A DNA stretch of 64,000 bases from positions 62,001 to 126,000 of the forward strand of contig NZ_JAJTBB010000031.1 of NCBI RefSeq assembly GCF_021287135.1. Reading direction: 5' to 3'. Below the pieces are notes generated by a model. The model saw nothing but the letters and a program-made list of their open reading frames with translations. It did no database searches and was not told where the DNA came from. Made by a program: the position numbers and the translations under genes. Positions 47,214 to 56,612 of this stretch are shown in pieces (the first letter of the stretch is position 1; each line of letters starts with the position of its first letter). Source of the stretch: Acidovorax sp. (GTDB taxonomy: Bacteria; Pseudomonadota; Gammaproteobacteria; Burkholderiales; Burkholderiaceae_C).

Positions 47214-47289
47214 TGGTAGGACGTACAAGATTCGAACTTGTGACCAACGGATTAAAAGTCCGCTGCTCTACCAACTGAGCTAACGTCCC
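47214..47289 (-). tRNA. tRNA-Lys (anticodon TTT)
   Basis: 76 bases including an encoded CCA. Acceptor stem GGGACGT pairs with ACGTCCT (one G-T at the first pair). D arm AGCTCAGTTGGTAGAGC; anticodon stem-loop GCGGACTTTTAATCCGT with TTT at the anticodon; T arm ACAAGTTCGAATCTTGT. Flanked by a TATAAT upstream and a strong terminator downstream, so it is a monocistronic unit. Confidence 0.97.
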
Positions 47290-47330
47290 GGCCTAATGCA
47301 GCAAGCATTCCGATTGCTGCAAAGCCTTGG

Positions 47331-47336
47331 ATTATA
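47331..47336 (-). promoter_or_regulatory. TATAAT -10 element for tRNA-Lys, overlapping the tcdA stop
   Basis: A perfect TATAAT on the minus strand, 42 bases before the tRNA 5' end, giving a leader of roughly 35 bases. It includes the TAA stop codon of tcdA (47332-47334). No good -35 is visible at 16-18 bases, so the element is supported by the -10 and position only. Confidence 0.5.
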
Positions 47337-48117
47337 GCGTGTTTTTTGTAGCCTTTTGGGGTGCAGATGCCAGTTTATCCAACACCCAGCCTGCGGCACA
47401 CATTCCGAACGCGGCCGTCACCGCCACCACGGAACCATACCCATGGCAGTTCAGCGTTCCATCGCCGGAGACGTTGCAGGACGCGTCGGGCGGCGCCACC
47501 GCTTCGCGGCTGAAGACGCAGGTGATGCCTATCTTGCTGCCCCCACGTGCTGCCTTGTGGTGCTTGCGAAGGCGGTAGCGCAATTGCGCCAGGAGCGGAT
47601 CGTGCGTTGTCAGGGCAAGATCGTCCACATCCACCTTGTGCGCGTGGCGCTTGCCACCTGCAGCCCCCACGGCGATGTGCAGCACTTTGGCGGCATGTGC
47701 CCACGCCGCGATCGCGGTCTTGGCCGCAACCTGGTCGCAAGCATCGATCACGGCGTCCACGGGCTGGGGCAGCAGGCCCGGCCAATTGTCGGGGCCGGCA
47801 AAGTCATCCACGCAGTGGACGGTGCATCCGGGGTGGATCTGGGCAATGCGGTCCCGCATCGCCACCACCTTGGCCTGGCCCACCGTGCCCTCCAGGGCGT
47901 GAATCTGCCGATTGATGTTGGACTCGGCAACGTGGTCCAGATCCACCAGCGTCAGTTCGCCGACGCCGCTGCGCGCGAGCGCCTCGGCAGCCCAGGAGCC
48001 CACACCCCCGATCCCGATGACGGCGACCCGGGCGCTGCGGATACGCTGCGCCCCTGTCACCCCGTACAACCGCTCCAGGCCGCCAAAACGGCGCTCGAGC
48101 GCCAACGCATCCGGCAT
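47332..48117 (-). CDS. tcdA: tRNA threonylcarbamoyladenosine dehydratase (ThiF/MoeB fold)
   Basis: 261 residues. E1-like enzyme that uses ATP to cyclise t6A to ct6A at position 37 of ANN-decoding tRNAs. The nucleotide site is VAVIGIGGVGSWAAEALARS, followed by LVDLDHVAESNINRQIHA (Asp and Arg of the adenylation site). ACDQVAAKTA carries the conserved Cys. It starts two bases after the cpoB stop, so it is the last gene of the tolB-pal-cpoB operon. Its stop is next to tRNA-Lys, itself an expected substrate because Lys codons begin with A. Confidence 0.94.
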   Translation of the reverse strand: MPDALALERRFGGLERLYGVTGAQRIRSARVAVIGIGGVGSWAAEALARSGVGELTLVDLDHVAESNINRQIHALEGTVGQAKVVAMRDRIAQIHPGCTVHCVDDFAGPDNWPGLLPQPVDAVIDACDQVAAKTAIAAWAHAAKVLHIAVGAAGGKRHAHKVDVDDLALTTHDPLLAQLRYRLRKHHKAARGGSKIGITCVFSREAVAPPDASCNVSGDGTLNCHGYGSVVAVTAAFGMCAAGWVLDKLASAPQKATKNTL

Positions 48118-48119
48118 TG

Positions 48120-48914
48120 CTACTTCAAGCGAGACAGCCGCTCTTTGGCCGCGCTGGCCGCTTCGGCATGCGGATAAGCGCGCACCAGGTCCTCCAGCGT
48201 CTTGCGGGCGGCGCGCGTATCTTTCAGCTCGATCTGGCAGTTGGCGATCGACAAGGCCGCCTCGGGCGCGCGGGCATGGCCCGGCGCCTCGGCGAGCATC
48301 GACTTGAAGTTGCCGATGGCTTCCTTGTAGTCACGCGTTGCATACTGCGCGTTGCCAAGCCAGAACCGGGCAGAAGGAACGAATCCACTGCGCGGATACT
48401 GCCGAACGAACGCTGCGAAAGCCGTGCTGGCATCACCGAACTTGCCGGAGCGGAACACCGCCAAGGCGGCTTCGAAATCTTTTTTCTCGGCGGGGTCGGC
48501 CTGGAATTCCTGGCCATCCAGCGTGACCTTGACCGGCTCGAACTGCTTGAGGCGCTCATCAACGCCCTGGGCAATGTCTTTCTGGCGCTTCTGCAGGTCG
48601 GCGGCGTCGCGCAGCAATTGTTCATTCTGCCCGCGCAGCTTGGACTGTTCGGCCTTCAAGGTGTCGATTTCACCTTGCAGGTCGAGCAGGCTGCGGCGCA
48701 ACTGGCTGTTTTCTTCCGTCAGCCGCCGCGCCTCCTCCGCCGACCGCTGCTGCGACTGCTGCAGTCCGTCCACACGCTGGCGAATCTCGATGATGGCACG
48801 CCGGGCTTCACTGTCCTCGAACAGGGCAGCATGGCTGGCCGGTACCAGGGTCGCCGACAGCAGCAAGGCCGCCGCCAGCGCCTTGGGCGTCAGGTGCAGA
48901 GCCATTGCGCGCAT
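48120..48914 (-). CDS. cpoB: Cell division coordinator CpoB (YbgF)
   Basis: 264 residues. Periplasmic. Signal peptide (LAAALLLSATLVPASHA). A coiled-coil trimerisation region follows (about 30-110: RQRVDGLQQSQQRS to EQLLRDAADLQKRQKDI), then three TPR repeats from about 140 (FEAALAVFRSGKFGDASTAF; ARFWLGNAQYATRDYKEAI; ALSIANCQIELKDTRAARKT). In E. coli it links PBP1B activity to Tol-Pal constriction. The ATG at 48914 overlaps the pal stop (TGATG). The next gene starts two bases later. Confidence 0.94.
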   Translation of the reverse strand: MRAMALHLTPKALAAALLLSATLVPASHAALFEDSEARRAIIEIRQRVDGLQQSQQRSAEEARRLTEENSQLRRSLLDLQGEIDTLKAEQSKLRGQNEQLLRDAADLQKRQKDIAQGVDERLKQFEPVKVTLDGQEFQADPAEKKDFEAALAVFRSGKFGDASTAFAAFVRQYPRSGFVPSARFWLGNAQYATRDYKEAIGNFKSMLAEAPGHARAPEAALSIANCQIELKDTRAARKTLEDLVRAYPHAEAASAAKERLSRLK

Positions 48915-49450
48915 CAACGGTAGGACAGCTCGGCGCGGCGGTTCTGGGCGTGGGCGTCTTCAGTGTTGCCCTGCACGGCCGGCTTTTCCTTGCCAAAGCT
49001 CACCGCCTCCATCTGGCTGTCCGGCACCCCCAGCAGGGCCAGGGAACGGCGCACGGCTTCGGCGCGCTTCTGGCCCAGGGCCAGGTTGTATTCGCGGCCG
49101 CCGCGGTCATCCGTGTGGCCTTCGATCATCACCTTGCGGCCGTTGCTGGACTTGAGGAAACGGGAGTGGGCTTCGATCAGCGACTGGAACTCCGGCTTGA
49201 TGACATAGCTGTCGTAGTCGAAGTACACGATGCGGCTCACGCCCACAGGGCCTGCTGCGTCACGGCCCGATTGGCCGAGATCCACGCCTGCCACGCCGCT
49301 TTGCGCGGTGTTGCCGGAGTTGGCGCCGTTGCCGCCCATCGTGGAGGTGGCGTTTTTGTCTTCGACGGGGACGTCGTCAAGTTTCACGCCGGAACTGCAG
49401 CCTGCGACCAGGGCTGCAACGGTAATGGCAAGGGTAATGCGTTTGAACAT
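48914..49450 (-). CDS. pal: Peptidoglycan-associated lipoprotein Pal
   Basis: 178 residues. Lipobox LVAGC (Cys21 region) and a Ser/Gly/Asn-rich linker. An OmpA-like peptidoglycan-binding domain follows, with VYFDYDSYVIKPEFQSLIEA and GHTDDRGGREYNLALGQKRA. The Asp and Arg that grip meso-diaminopimelate are in this second stretch. A strong AGGAG precedes the ATG at 49450. Downstream of tolB by 44 bases; the stop overlaps the cpoB start. Confidence 0.97.
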   Translation of the reverse strand: MFKRITLAITVAALVAGCSSGVKLDDVPVEDKNATSTMGGNGANSGNTAQSGVAGVDLGQSGRDAAGPVGVSRIVYFDYDSYVIKPEFQSLIEAHSRFLKSSNGRKVMIEGHTDDRGGREYNLALGQKRAEAVRRSLALLGVPDSQMEAVSFGKEKPAVQGNTEDAHAQNRRAELSYR

Positions 49451-49494
49451 CCGAAATTCTCCTGAAAACTGGATCACTGAAATGGGTTGAAAGT

Positions 49495-50829
49495 TCATTG
49501 CTTTTGGAAGGGGCCCCAATCCGGCTCGCGGATATCGCCGGCCTGGCCCGCCAGGCGGGCCTTGATCTTGCCGTCCAGCGTGGTGGTCATCAGCGCCTCG
49601 CGGCCCTGCTGCTGGGTGGCGTACACGATGAGCCGGCTGTTGGGTGCAAAGCTGGGGTTCTCGTCGGCGGTCGTGTCGGTCACGGCGTTCACCGTGCCTG
49701 ACGAAAGGTCCATGACGTGGAGCTTGAACGCGCCGCCGACCCGCGAGATATAGGCCAGCCATCGGCCGTCCGGGCTGACGCTGGGGGAGATGTTGTAGCT
49801 GCCCGTGAACGTGACCCGCTCGGCACTGCCGCCCGATGCGGGGACCTTGTAGATCTGCGGAGCGCCGCCACGGTCGCTGACGAAGTAGATGCTGCGTCCG
49901 TCGCCCGAAAAAACCGGCTCGGTATCGATTCCCGAACTTTGCATGAGCCGTCGTGGCTCGCCGCCATTGGCGTCGATGGTGTAGAGCTGCGATCCGCCGT
50001 CCCGGCTGAGCGTCACGGCCAGTGTGCGCCCGTCCGGGGCCCAGGCTGGCGCGCTGTTGGAACCGCGGAAGTTGGCGATCAGCCGGCGCCGGCCGGAGGC
50101 AACGTCATGCACGTACACCACCGGCTTGCGCGACTCGAACGACACGTAGGCGAGTTGGCCGCCGTTGGGCGACCAGGCCGGGGAAATGATGGGCTCCGGG
50201 CTCGACAGGGCCGATTGCGCATTTTCTCCGTCCGCGTCCGCCACCCAGAGGCTGTAGCGCGGACCGGTCTTGGTCACGTAGGCGATGCGCGTCGAGAAGA
50301 TGCCCCGCTCGCCCGTGAGCTTCTCGTAGATGAAGTCGGCAATACGGTGTGCCGCCAGCCGCAGGTCGCCCTGCGACACCACAAAGCTCTGGCCACCCAG
50401 GTCCTGGCCCTTGACGACGTCCCACAAACGGAAGCGCACGTCGTAGCGCCCGTCCGGCAGGCGCGTCACGCTGCCTGCAGCCAGCGAGTCGGCACCCTTC
50501 TGGCGCCACAGGGCCACGTCCGGCCGGGTTCCTTCATCCAGCGCTGCCCCGGCAGCGTCCACCGCCCGAAACTGCCCGCTGCGTTCCAAATCGGCCTGGA
50601 CGATCGCGGAGATCTTCTGGGGGGACTGCGCTTCGCCGCGAAACGGCGCGATGGCAACAGGGAGCTGGGTGAGCCCGACGCCGGTCACCTCGACACGGAA
50701 CTGTGCCAGAGCAGGAATGGCGGGGGTGGAGAGCAGCGCCGCCAACAGATGGCGCCGCAAGGGATGCGGCGGGGCCGCGGGGGAAGAGGAAAGATCGTGT
50801 GTTGGAATGGGGTCTTTGGTCATTGGCAT
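49495..50829 (-). CDS. tolB: Tol-Pal system translocation protein TolB
   Basis: 444 residues from ATG 50829 (ATG 50823 also possible). Periplasmic. A long n-region precedes the hydrophobic signal (RRHLLAALLSTPAIPALAQ). The N-terminal alpha/beta domain is followed by a six-bladed beta propeller whose repeats are visible (SPAWSPNGGQLAYVSFES; APAWAPDGRTLAVTLSRDGG; EPVFSGDGRSIYFVSDRGG; SPSVSPDGRWLAYISRVGG; NPSFAPNSRLIVYATQ). It binds Pal. tolQ, tolR and tolA are not upstream; the divergent msbA-like gene is there instead. Confidence 0.96.
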   Translation of the reverse strand: MPMTKDPIPTHDLSSSPAAPPHPLRRHLLAALLSTPAIPALAQFRVEVTGVGLTQLPVAIAPFRGEAQSPQKISAIVQADLERSGQFRAVDAAGAALDEGTRPDVALWRQKGADSLAAGSVTRLPDGRYDVRFRLWDVVKGQDLGGQSFVVSQGDLRLAAHRIADFIYEKLTGERGIFSTRIAYVTKTGPRYSLWVADADGENAQSALSSPEPIISPAWSPNGGQLAYVSFESRKPVVYVHDVASGRRRLIANFRGSNSAPAWAPDGRTLAVTLSRDGGSQLYTIDANGGEPRRLMQSSGIDTEPVFSGDGRSIYFVSDRGGAPQIYKVPASGGSAERVTFTGSYNISPSVSPDGRWLAYISRVGGAFKLHVMDLSSGTVNAVTDTTADENPSFAPNSRLIVYATQQQGREALMTTTLDGKIKARLAGQAGDIREPDWGPFQKQ

Positions 50830-51063
50830 CCAGCGGTAGCCGAACAAATGCCGAACGGCAACCCCGAATGTTACACACAGCGGGCATACCCCTGTGACAA
50901 ACTGTGCGATGGTCGACCATTTCAGATAGATGCTCTCTAAGCCCAATGGCAGCAGCGGGGCCCCAATCGCGCCAGCCAGACGGCAGTCCTGACCTTAGAA
51001 CGTGTTGACGACCTCCCCGGGGTCGCGCAGGGGCCGCAAGCAGGCTCTTAGAATCCCGGCCAC

Positions 51064-52869
51064 ATGCATGCGACCGACCCGGGCAATCCGCCCGCCCCCT
51101 CCCCCGCCCCCCCTGCAGCGAGCCTGATCACACGGCTGCGCAGGCTGTCCGTCTACTTTGGCAACCAGAGAACCGCGTGGACGCTGGCGGTGACCGCCAC
51201 GCTGGTGGGGGCCGTGACGGAGCCGCTGATCCCTGCGCTCCTGCAGCCCCTGCTGGACCGTGGCTTCACCCAGGGCACGCTGCCGCTGTGGCTGGTGCCG
51301 CTGGCCATCCTGGGGGTGTTTTTTGTGCGCGGGATCGCGCAATTCGTGGGCCAGTACGCGCTGGCGCGCATCGCCAACGAAGGGATGCTGACCCTGCGGC
51401 AGTCACTGTTCGACAGGGTGCTGGCGGCCGAGATGGGGCTGTTTTCGCGGCAGTCCGCCAGCGCGCTGTCCAACACCGTGGTCTATGAGGTGCAAACGGG
51501 CGCGACCTTGCTGGTGCAGGCCCTGCTGGGCATCTCGCGCGACGGGTTCACGCTGGTGGCGCTGCTCGCATACCTCCTGTACCTCAACTGGCAGCTCACG
51601 TTGATCGTGGCGGTGGTCGTGCCCGGTGTGGCCTGGATCATGAAGACCTTGTCGCGCCGCCTGTATCACCTGACCAAAAGCAGCCAGCAGGCCACCGACG
51701 AGCTGGCCTACGTGGTGGAGGAAAACGTGCTGGCCCACCGCATGGTGCGGCTGCACGGCGCGCAGGCCGGACAGGCGGGCCGCTTTGCCACCCTGAGCCA
51801 GAGCCTGCGCCGGCTGGCCATCAAGTCGACCATTGCGTCCGCCGCGATGACCCCTTTGACCCAGCTGCTGGCGGCCGCAGCCTTGTCCGCAGTCATCTGC
51901 GTTGCCCTGTGGCAAAGCCGCGGCACGGTGGATGCAAAAGACGTCACCGTCGGCGGCTTCGTCTCGTTCATCACCGCCATGCTCATGCTGATTGCGCCCA
52001 TCCGCCGGCTGGCAGACGTGGCCAGCCCCGTGACGCGCGGTGTTGCCGCGCTGGAACGCGGCCTGGCCCTGTTGGGCGACACGGGCGCAGAAACCGGCGG
52101 GCAATTCCAAGCCGACCGCGTGCGCGGCGCGCTGGAGCTCCGCGAGGTGACGGTGTCCTTTGGCTCCGATCACGCACCGGCGCTGGACCGCGTCAGCCTG
52201 CGGGTGGCGCCTGGCGAAGTGGTGGCGCTGGTCGGACCTTCGGGCGCCGGCAAAACGACCCTGGTCAATCTCCTGCCGCGGTTCGTGGCGCCAGCGTCTG
52301 GCGATGTGCTCGTGGACGGTCACCCCGTGGGCGACTGGGAACTGGGGTCGCTGCGCGCGCAGTTCGCCATGGTGAGCCAGGATGTGGTGATGTTCAACGA
52401 CACCATCGCCGCCAATGTCGCGCTGGGCCAGGCGGTGGACGAGCCCCGGGTGCAAGCCTGCCTGACCGCCGCGAATCTGGCGGAGCATGTAGCGGCGCTG
52501 CCCAAGGGCATGCACACTGTGGTGGGGCACAACGCCGCACAACTCTCGGGCGGGCAGCGGCAGCGTCTGGCGATTGCCCGGGCGCTCTACAAGGACGCGC
52601 CCATCCTCATCCTGGACGAGGCCACGTCCGCGCTGGACACCGAATCCGAGCGCCTGGTGCAGGACGCGCTGCAGCGCCTGATGCAGGGGCGCACCACGCT
52701 GGTCATCGCGCACCGGCTCTCCACCATCGAGCATGCGGACCGGGTGGTGGTGATGGAGCGCGGGCGCATTGCCGAGCAAGGCACCCATGCGGAACTGCTT
52801 GCGCAGGGCGGCCTGTATGCACGCCTTCAGGCGCGACCGGCGGCCGGTGAAACGGCCGTGCAGGACTAA
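51064..52869 (+). CDS. msbA: Lipid A/phospholipid-type ABC exporter (MsbA-like)
   Basis: 601 residues: a six-helix exporter transmembrane domain (about 35-320) fused to an ATPase domain. Walker A is GPSGAGKTTLVNL, signature LSGGQRQRLAIARAL, Walker B ILILDEATSALDT, switch IAHRL. All catalytic residues are present. The layout and length fit MsbA, which flips lipid A core across the inner membrane. Other half-size exporters share these features, so the substrate is by similarity only. ATG 51064, divergent from tolB with 234 bases between. Confidence 0.88.
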   Translation: MHATDPGNPPAPSPAPPAASLITRLRRLSVYFGNQRTAWTLAVTATLVGAVTEPLIPALLQPLLDRGFTQGTLPLWLVPLAILGVFFVRGIAQFVGQYALARIANEGMLTLRQSLFDRVLAAEMGLFSRQSASALSNTVVYEVQTGATLLVQALLGISRDGFTLVALLAYLLYLNWQLTLIVAVVVPGVAWIMKTLSRRLYHLTKSSQQATDELAYVVEENVLAHRMVRLHGAQAGQAGRFATLSQSLRRLAIKSTIASAAMTPLTQLLAAAALSAVICVALWQSRGTVDAKDVTVGGFVSFITAMLMLIAPIRRLADVASPVTRGVAALERGLALLGDTGAETGGQFQADRVRGALELREVTVSFGSDHAPALDRVSLRVAPGEVVALVGPSGAGKTTLVNLLPRFVAPASGDVLVDGHPVGDWELGSLRAQFAMVSQDVVMFNDTIAANVALGQAVDEPRVQACLTAANLAEHVAALPKGMHTVVGHNAAQLSGGQRQRLAIARALYKDAPILILDEATSALDTESERLVQDALQRLMQGRTTLVIAHRLSTIEHADRVVVMERGRIAEQGTHAELLAQGGLYARLQARPAAGETAVQD

Positions 52870-52888
52870 AGATCCAGCCGCCGCGGCG

Positions 52889-53566
52889 CTACCAGCGGCC
52901 CCGGTTGGGCTGGCGCCGGCGGATGGCTGCGGCGATTCTCTCGGCCGATTCCGTGCGGCTCACCCGCAGGGCAAAGTCCGCCGCCGTCAGGCCCAGCTGG
53001 TTCTTGAGCGTGGGGTCGGCCCCTTCGTCCAGCAACAGCTGGACCGCCTCCGTGGACCCGTAGTGCGCAGCCATCATGAGCGGCGTGGTTCCGTTCGGGG
53101 AGGCCGCGTCGATGTACGCATAGTGCTCCAGCAGCAAGGCGATGATGGCCACATGCTGGGGAGACCCCGCCGATGCGGCGTAGTGCAGCGGCGTCCAGCC
53201 GGTCTTGTTCACGTCTGCGTCGCGCGCAAGCAGCGCCTTCACCGCCTCCACATTGCCTTTGATGGCGGCCATCATCAGCGGGCTCTCGTCTTTTGAATTG
53301 CGCGCATTCACGTCGATGCCGCGCGATGCCAGCAAAGCGGCAAAGGCTTTGGCCGACCCGTTCTGCAAGGCGATGGTGAGGCCGACCTGGCCTTTGGGGT
53401 CGCGGGTATTGGGGTCGAAACCCCGCCGCAGCAACGCGGTCACCGCGTCGCCGTCGTCGCGCAGGATGGCGACAAAAAAGTCCTCGTAGGCGCCGGCCCA
53501 GAGGGCTGGCGCCATGCCAGCCAAGACCAGACCCGCCACAACATGCCGGCGATGGACACGCATCAT
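52889..53566 (-). CDS. Exported ankyrin-repeat protein
   Basis: 225 residues. Signal peptide ([17 protein letters not shown]) then five to six ankyrin repeats: [101 protein letters not shown] short basic C-terminal tail [10 protein letters not shown] ends the protein. A periplasmic protein-protein interaction module with no enzyme domain. The ATG at 53566 overlaps the tatD stop (ATGA), so it is translationally coupled to it. It ends 19 bases from the convergent msbA stop. Confidence 0.9.
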   Translation of the reverse strand: MMRVHRRHVVAGLVLAGMAPALWAGAYEDFFVAILRDDGDAVTALLRRGFDPNTRDPKGQVGLTIALQNGSAKAFAALLASRGIDVNARNSKDESPLMMAAIKGNVEAVKALLARDADVNKTGWTPLHYAASAGSPQHVAIIALLLEHYAYIDAASPNGTTPLMMAAHYGSTEAVQLLLDEGADPTLKNQLGLTAADFALRVSRTESAERIAAAIRRRQPNRGRW

Positions 53567-54369
53567 GCTGCCACCCCCTTGAAGAGCGTGTCGAAGTTGC
53601 GGCTGGTGGCCTCGGCCACGGCCTCCAGGGCGAGGCCCTTGGTCTGCGCCACCTGCTTTGCCACCCACGGCACGTAGGAGGGGTTGTTGGTCTTGCCGCG
53701 GTAGGGCACGGGCGCCAGGTAGGGACTGTCGGTTTCAATGAGCATGCGGTCCAGCGGAACAAAGGCCACGACCTCGCGCAGCTCCTGTGCGTTCTTGAAG
53801 GTCACGATGCCTGAAAACGAAATGTAGTAGCCACGGTCCAGCGCCGCCCGCGCCACCTGCATGGATTCCGTGAAGCAGTGGAACACGCCGCCCGCCCGAT
53901 TGCCCGGGCCGTCCTCCCCCTCCTCGCGCAGAATGGCCAGCGTGTCATCCGACGCATTGCGGGTGTGGATGACCAGGGGTTTGCCGCAGGCCCGGGCGGC
54001 ACGGATGTGGTTGCGAAAGCGGTCGCGCTGCCACTCCAGGTCCGCCACGGACCGCCCGCCCTTGCGATCCTCCATGCCGTAGTAGTCGAGCCCCGTTTCG
54101 CCGATGGCCACCACGCGCGGCAAGGCGGCACGGTCCAGCAGATCCTGCACCGTGGGCTCGGCAATCCCTTCGTTGTCGGGATGGACGCCCACCGTGCTCC
54201 AGAAGTTGTCATGCGCCATCGCCAAGGCGTGCACGCCGGCAAACTCCTCCAGCGTGGTGCAAATGCACAGGGCCCGCGTCACCTGGGCCTGGGCCATGGC
54301 CTCGCGGATGGCCGGCAACTGGCTCACCAGTTCTGGAAAGTTGAGATGGCAGTGCGAATCAGTAAACAT
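53563..54369 (-). CDS. tatD: TatD family metal-dependent hydrolase
   Basis: 268 residues. TIM-barrel deoxyribonuclease/hydrolase. Motifs: DSHCHLNF (first two metal His), GETGLDYYG (metal Glu), [11 protein letters not shown] (metal His), GVFHCFTES (metal His) and [20 protein letters not shown] (metal Asp). All ligands are present. Its gene ends in a 4-base overlap with the ankyrin gene and starts 125 bases after the pilZ gene. A terminator lies in that gap. Confidence 0.95.
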   Translation of the reverse strand: MFTDSHCHLNFPELVSQLPAIREAMAQAQVTRALCICTTLEEFAGVHALAMAHDNFWSTVGVHPDNEGIAEPTVQDLLDRAALPRVVAIGETGLDYYGMEDRKGGRSVADLEWQRDRFRNHIRAARACGKPLVIHTRNASDDTLAILREEGEDGPGNRAGGVFHCFTESMQVARAALDRGYYISFSGIVTFKNAQELREVVAFVPLDRMLIETDSPYLAPVPYRGKTNNPSYVPWVAKQVAQTKGLALEAVAEATSRNFDTLFKGVAA

Positions 54370-54446
54370 GCGGTTTCAAAAAAATGCTGCCCCCAGGCCG
54401 TCTCCGCTCCCGGGCCGGCCATTTCTGCCGAGGGAACGCCCAAAGG

Positions 54447-54476
54447 AAAAAGCCGACCCGCCTGCGCAGGGTCGGC
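54447..54476 (-). terminator. Intrinsic terminator of the mltG-tmk-holB-pilZ series
   Basis: GCCGACCC-TGCGCAGGC-GGGTCGGC on the minus strand, an 8-base stem, followed by TTTTT. It is 19 bases after the PilZ stop and upstream of tatD, so tatD and the ankyrin gene probably have their own promoter. Confidence 0.8.
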
Positions 54477-54494
54477 ATGGAAAGGGCGCGGCAA

Positions 54495-54854
54495 TCAAAT
54501 GGTCTGGGTCGGCCGGTCCGACCCCAAGGCGGTGCCGAGCAGCTCTTCGATTTTGATCTTGAGCTGGCGTGACTTCTCGTCCTTGGGAAACTGGATGCCC
54601 ACACCCTGCGTGCGGTTGCCTGCCGCCCGGGCGGGCGTGACCCAGGCCACACGGCCGGCCACGGGGTAGCGTTGCGTGTCGTCCGGCAGCGTGAGGAGCA
54701 CATACACATCGTCGCCCAGCTTGTAGTCCCGTTGCGTCGGCACAAAGATGCCCCCCTCGGTGAAGAAGGGAATGTAGGCAGCGTACAAGGCGGCCTTTTC
54801 CTTGATGGCCAGCTGCATGACGCTGGGACGTGGCGCGGTGGAGGGACTGCTCAT
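54495..54854 (-). CDS. PilZ domain protein (c-di-GMP effector/type IV pilus type)
   Basis: 119 residues. A single PilZ domain: VMQLAIKEKAALYAAYIPFF then EGGIFVPTQRDYKLGDDVYV, with RYPVAGRVAWVTP and GVGIQF. This matches the PilZ subfamily encoded next to tmk-holB in Pseudomonas and Burkholderiales, needed for type IV pili and usually unable to bind c-di-GMP. The N-terminal RxxxR motif of c-di-GMP binders is not evident. ATG 54854. It starts 16 bases after the holB stop. Confidence 0.9.
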   Translation of the reverse strand: MSSPSTAPRPSVMQLAIKEKAALYAAYIPFFTEGGIFVPTQRDYKLGDDVYVLLTLPDDTQRYPVAGRVAWVTPARAAGNRTQGVGIQFPKDEKSRQLKIKIEELLGTALGSDRPTQTI

Positions 54855-54870
54855 GGGTGAAGGGTACGGC

Positions 54871-55881
54871 TCAGTGTTTGGAGTGTAGGGTGTTTCTCGC
54901 CTGGGCGACAAGCGCCTCCAGCATGAGGCCCGCGTTGAACGGGTGCTCCGCCGTGCGCGCTGCCTTGGATAACGCCCGCGACCAGCGCGTGAGCGCGCCC
55001 AGCGCCGGCAATGCCTTGGGCAGGTCCGCCGCCGCGAAATACCGGGGCGCGGCGCCCACTCGGGCGGACAGCAGGTCGTGACAGAGCTTCTGCAGCGCAT
55101 CGATGGCCTGCGCGGGCGACCAGTCTGCCAGTGCCGTGACGTCCCCCTTGGCCACCGCCTGGGGCAGCGCGGCCCAGGCCTGCGGGCTGCGGCCGGAGCG
55201 CGCAAGCAGCACGGCATCGTCCGGCCGGCCGCCGGCCGCGCGCAGGAACGCGGACGCCGCCTCGGGCGCAATGCCTTGCGCCTGCAGCCACGGCAGCATC
55301 TCTGCCTCGGACGGCCAGAGCATGGTGTGGCCGAGACAGCGGCTGCGGATGGTGGGCAGCAACTGGTGCGCCGCCTCGCTCGCCAGCACAAAGCGGACGT
55401 CGCCCGGCGGCTCTTCCAGCGTCTTGAGCAAGGCGTTGGCCGTCACATGGTTCATCTGCTCGGCCGGGTACACCAGCACGGCCTTGCCCCGGCCGCGGGC
55501 CGAGGTGCGCTGGGCAAACTCCACGGCGTCGCGCATGGCTTCCACGCGGATCTCGCGGCTGGGCTTGCGCTTCTTGTCGTCGATCTCGGCCTGGGCTTTT
55601 TCCGACAGCGGCCAGCCCAGCTCCAGCATTTGCACCTCGGGCATCAGCACGCACAGGTCGGCATGCGTGCGCACGTCAATGGCGTGGCAGCTGGCGCACT
55701 GGCCGCAGGCGCCCTGCCCGCCCGGCGCATCGCACAGCCAGGCACGCACCAGCTCCAGGCCCAACGCATACTGTCCCAAGCCCGAAGGGCCCTGCAGCAG
55801 CCAGGCGTGGCCCCGCTGGGCCAGCAGGCGCGTGCGCTGCGCGGCGATCCAGGGCGCGGGCGCGGCGGCGGCCTCGCTCAT
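54871..55881 (-). CDS. holB: DNA polymerase III subunit delta prime
   Basis: 336 residues. Clamp-loader AAA+ subunit. [20 protein letters not shown] is the degenerate P-loop (no catalytic GKT). The zinc module is [20 protein letters not shown]. The sensor-1 region [16 protein letters not shown] and [11 protein letters not shown] follow. The ATG at 55881 overlaps the tmk stop (ATGA). The C-terminal 100 residues form the helical collar domain. Confidence 0.94.
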   Translation of the reverse strand: MSEAAAAPAPWIAAQRTRLLAQRGHAWLLQGPSGLGQYALGLELVRAWLCDAPGGQGACGQCASCHAIDVRTHADLCVLMPEVQMLELGWPLSEKAQAEIDDKKRKPSREIRVEAMRDAVEFAQRTSARGRGKAVLVYPAEQMNHVTANALLKTLEEPPGDVRFVLASEAAHQLLPTIRSRCLGHTMLWPSEAEMLPWLQAQGIAPEAASAFLRAAGGRPDDAVLLARSGRSPQAWAALPQAVAKGDVTALADWSPAQAIDALQKLCHDLLSARVGAAPRYFAAADLPKALPALGALTRWSRALSKAARTAEHPFNAGLMLEALVAQARNTLHSKH

Positions 55882-56555
55882 CTCGGCCCCCCATCGGCCG
55901 GCACCATGATCGCCAGCCAGCCCTTGCGCACCAGGATGCTGGTGAGCTGCTGCCACACGCGGTGGCGCTCCTGGGCTGCGTCGATGCGCGCAAAGCGGTG
56001 CGGCGCGGCCGCGGCGCGCTGCGCATAGCCCTGCACCACGCGGCGGAAAAACTCCACGGGCTGGGACTCGAAGCGGTCGGGCACCCGCGCGCCCACGAGA
56101 CGTTGCGCGGCCACCTCGGGCGCCAGGTCGAACCACACCGTCAGATCCGGCTCCCGCATCAAATTGGCATCTGGGGCAAGACCAGTCTGCGCAAGGCGCT
56201 CCAATAAAGATAGCACCTCTGTATTGAAGCCGCGTCCCCCGCCCTGGTATGCAAAGGTTGCGTCGGTGAACCGGTCGCACAGCACCACCTCGCCCCGGGC
56301 CAGGGCAGGCTCGATCACGCTGCGCAGGTGGTCGCGCCGCGCGGCAAAGATCAGCAGCGACTCGGTGAGCGCGTCCATGGGATCGTTGAGCACCAGTTCG
56401 CGCAGCTTTTCCGCCAGCGGGGTACCGCCCGGTTCGCGGCTGACCACGACCGTGCGGCCCTGCGCGCGGAAGGCAGTTGCCAGGCCATCGATGTGCGAGG
56501 ACTTGCCCGCACCGTCGATGCCTTCAAAGGAAATGAACAGACCGGGACGTGGCAT
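55878..56555 (-). CDS. tmk: Thymidylate kinase
   Basis: 225 residues. dTMP to dTDP. P-loop [11 protein letters not shown]; base-binding [27 protein letters not shown] with the DR motif. The LID region is short on Arg compared with E. coli. It lies downstream of mltG by 57 bases and overlaps holB by four bases. The C-terminal extension after RFARIDA reads as a normal final helix. Confidence 0.95.
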   Translation of the reverse strand: MPRPGLFISFEGIDGAGKSSHIDGLATAFRAQGRTVVVSREPGGTPLAEKLRELVLNDPMDALTESLLIFAARRDHLRSVIEPALARGEVVLCDRFTDATFAYQGGGRGFNTEVLSLLERLAQTGLAPDANLMREPDLTVWFDLAPEVAAQRLVGARVPDRFESQPVEFFRRVVQGYAQRAAAAPHRFARIDAAQERHRVWQQLTSILVRKGWLAIMVPADGGPR

Positions 56556-56612
56556 GAAAACCTTGGCGTGGCGTGGAGGGCCGTTGGGGATTTTGGGGCG
56601 GCGGCCGGCGGC

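Noticed and set aside
46919-47278. Plus-strand frame ending GRTRFELVTNGLKVRCSTN
   Set aside because: That ending is the translation of the antisense of tRNA-Lys, a well-known false gene tail. The rest lacks features.
54495-55391. 298-residue frame covering pilZ and part of holB
   Set aside because: The N-terminal 179 residues are a shifted frame of holB. The family-like PilZ start is at 54854.
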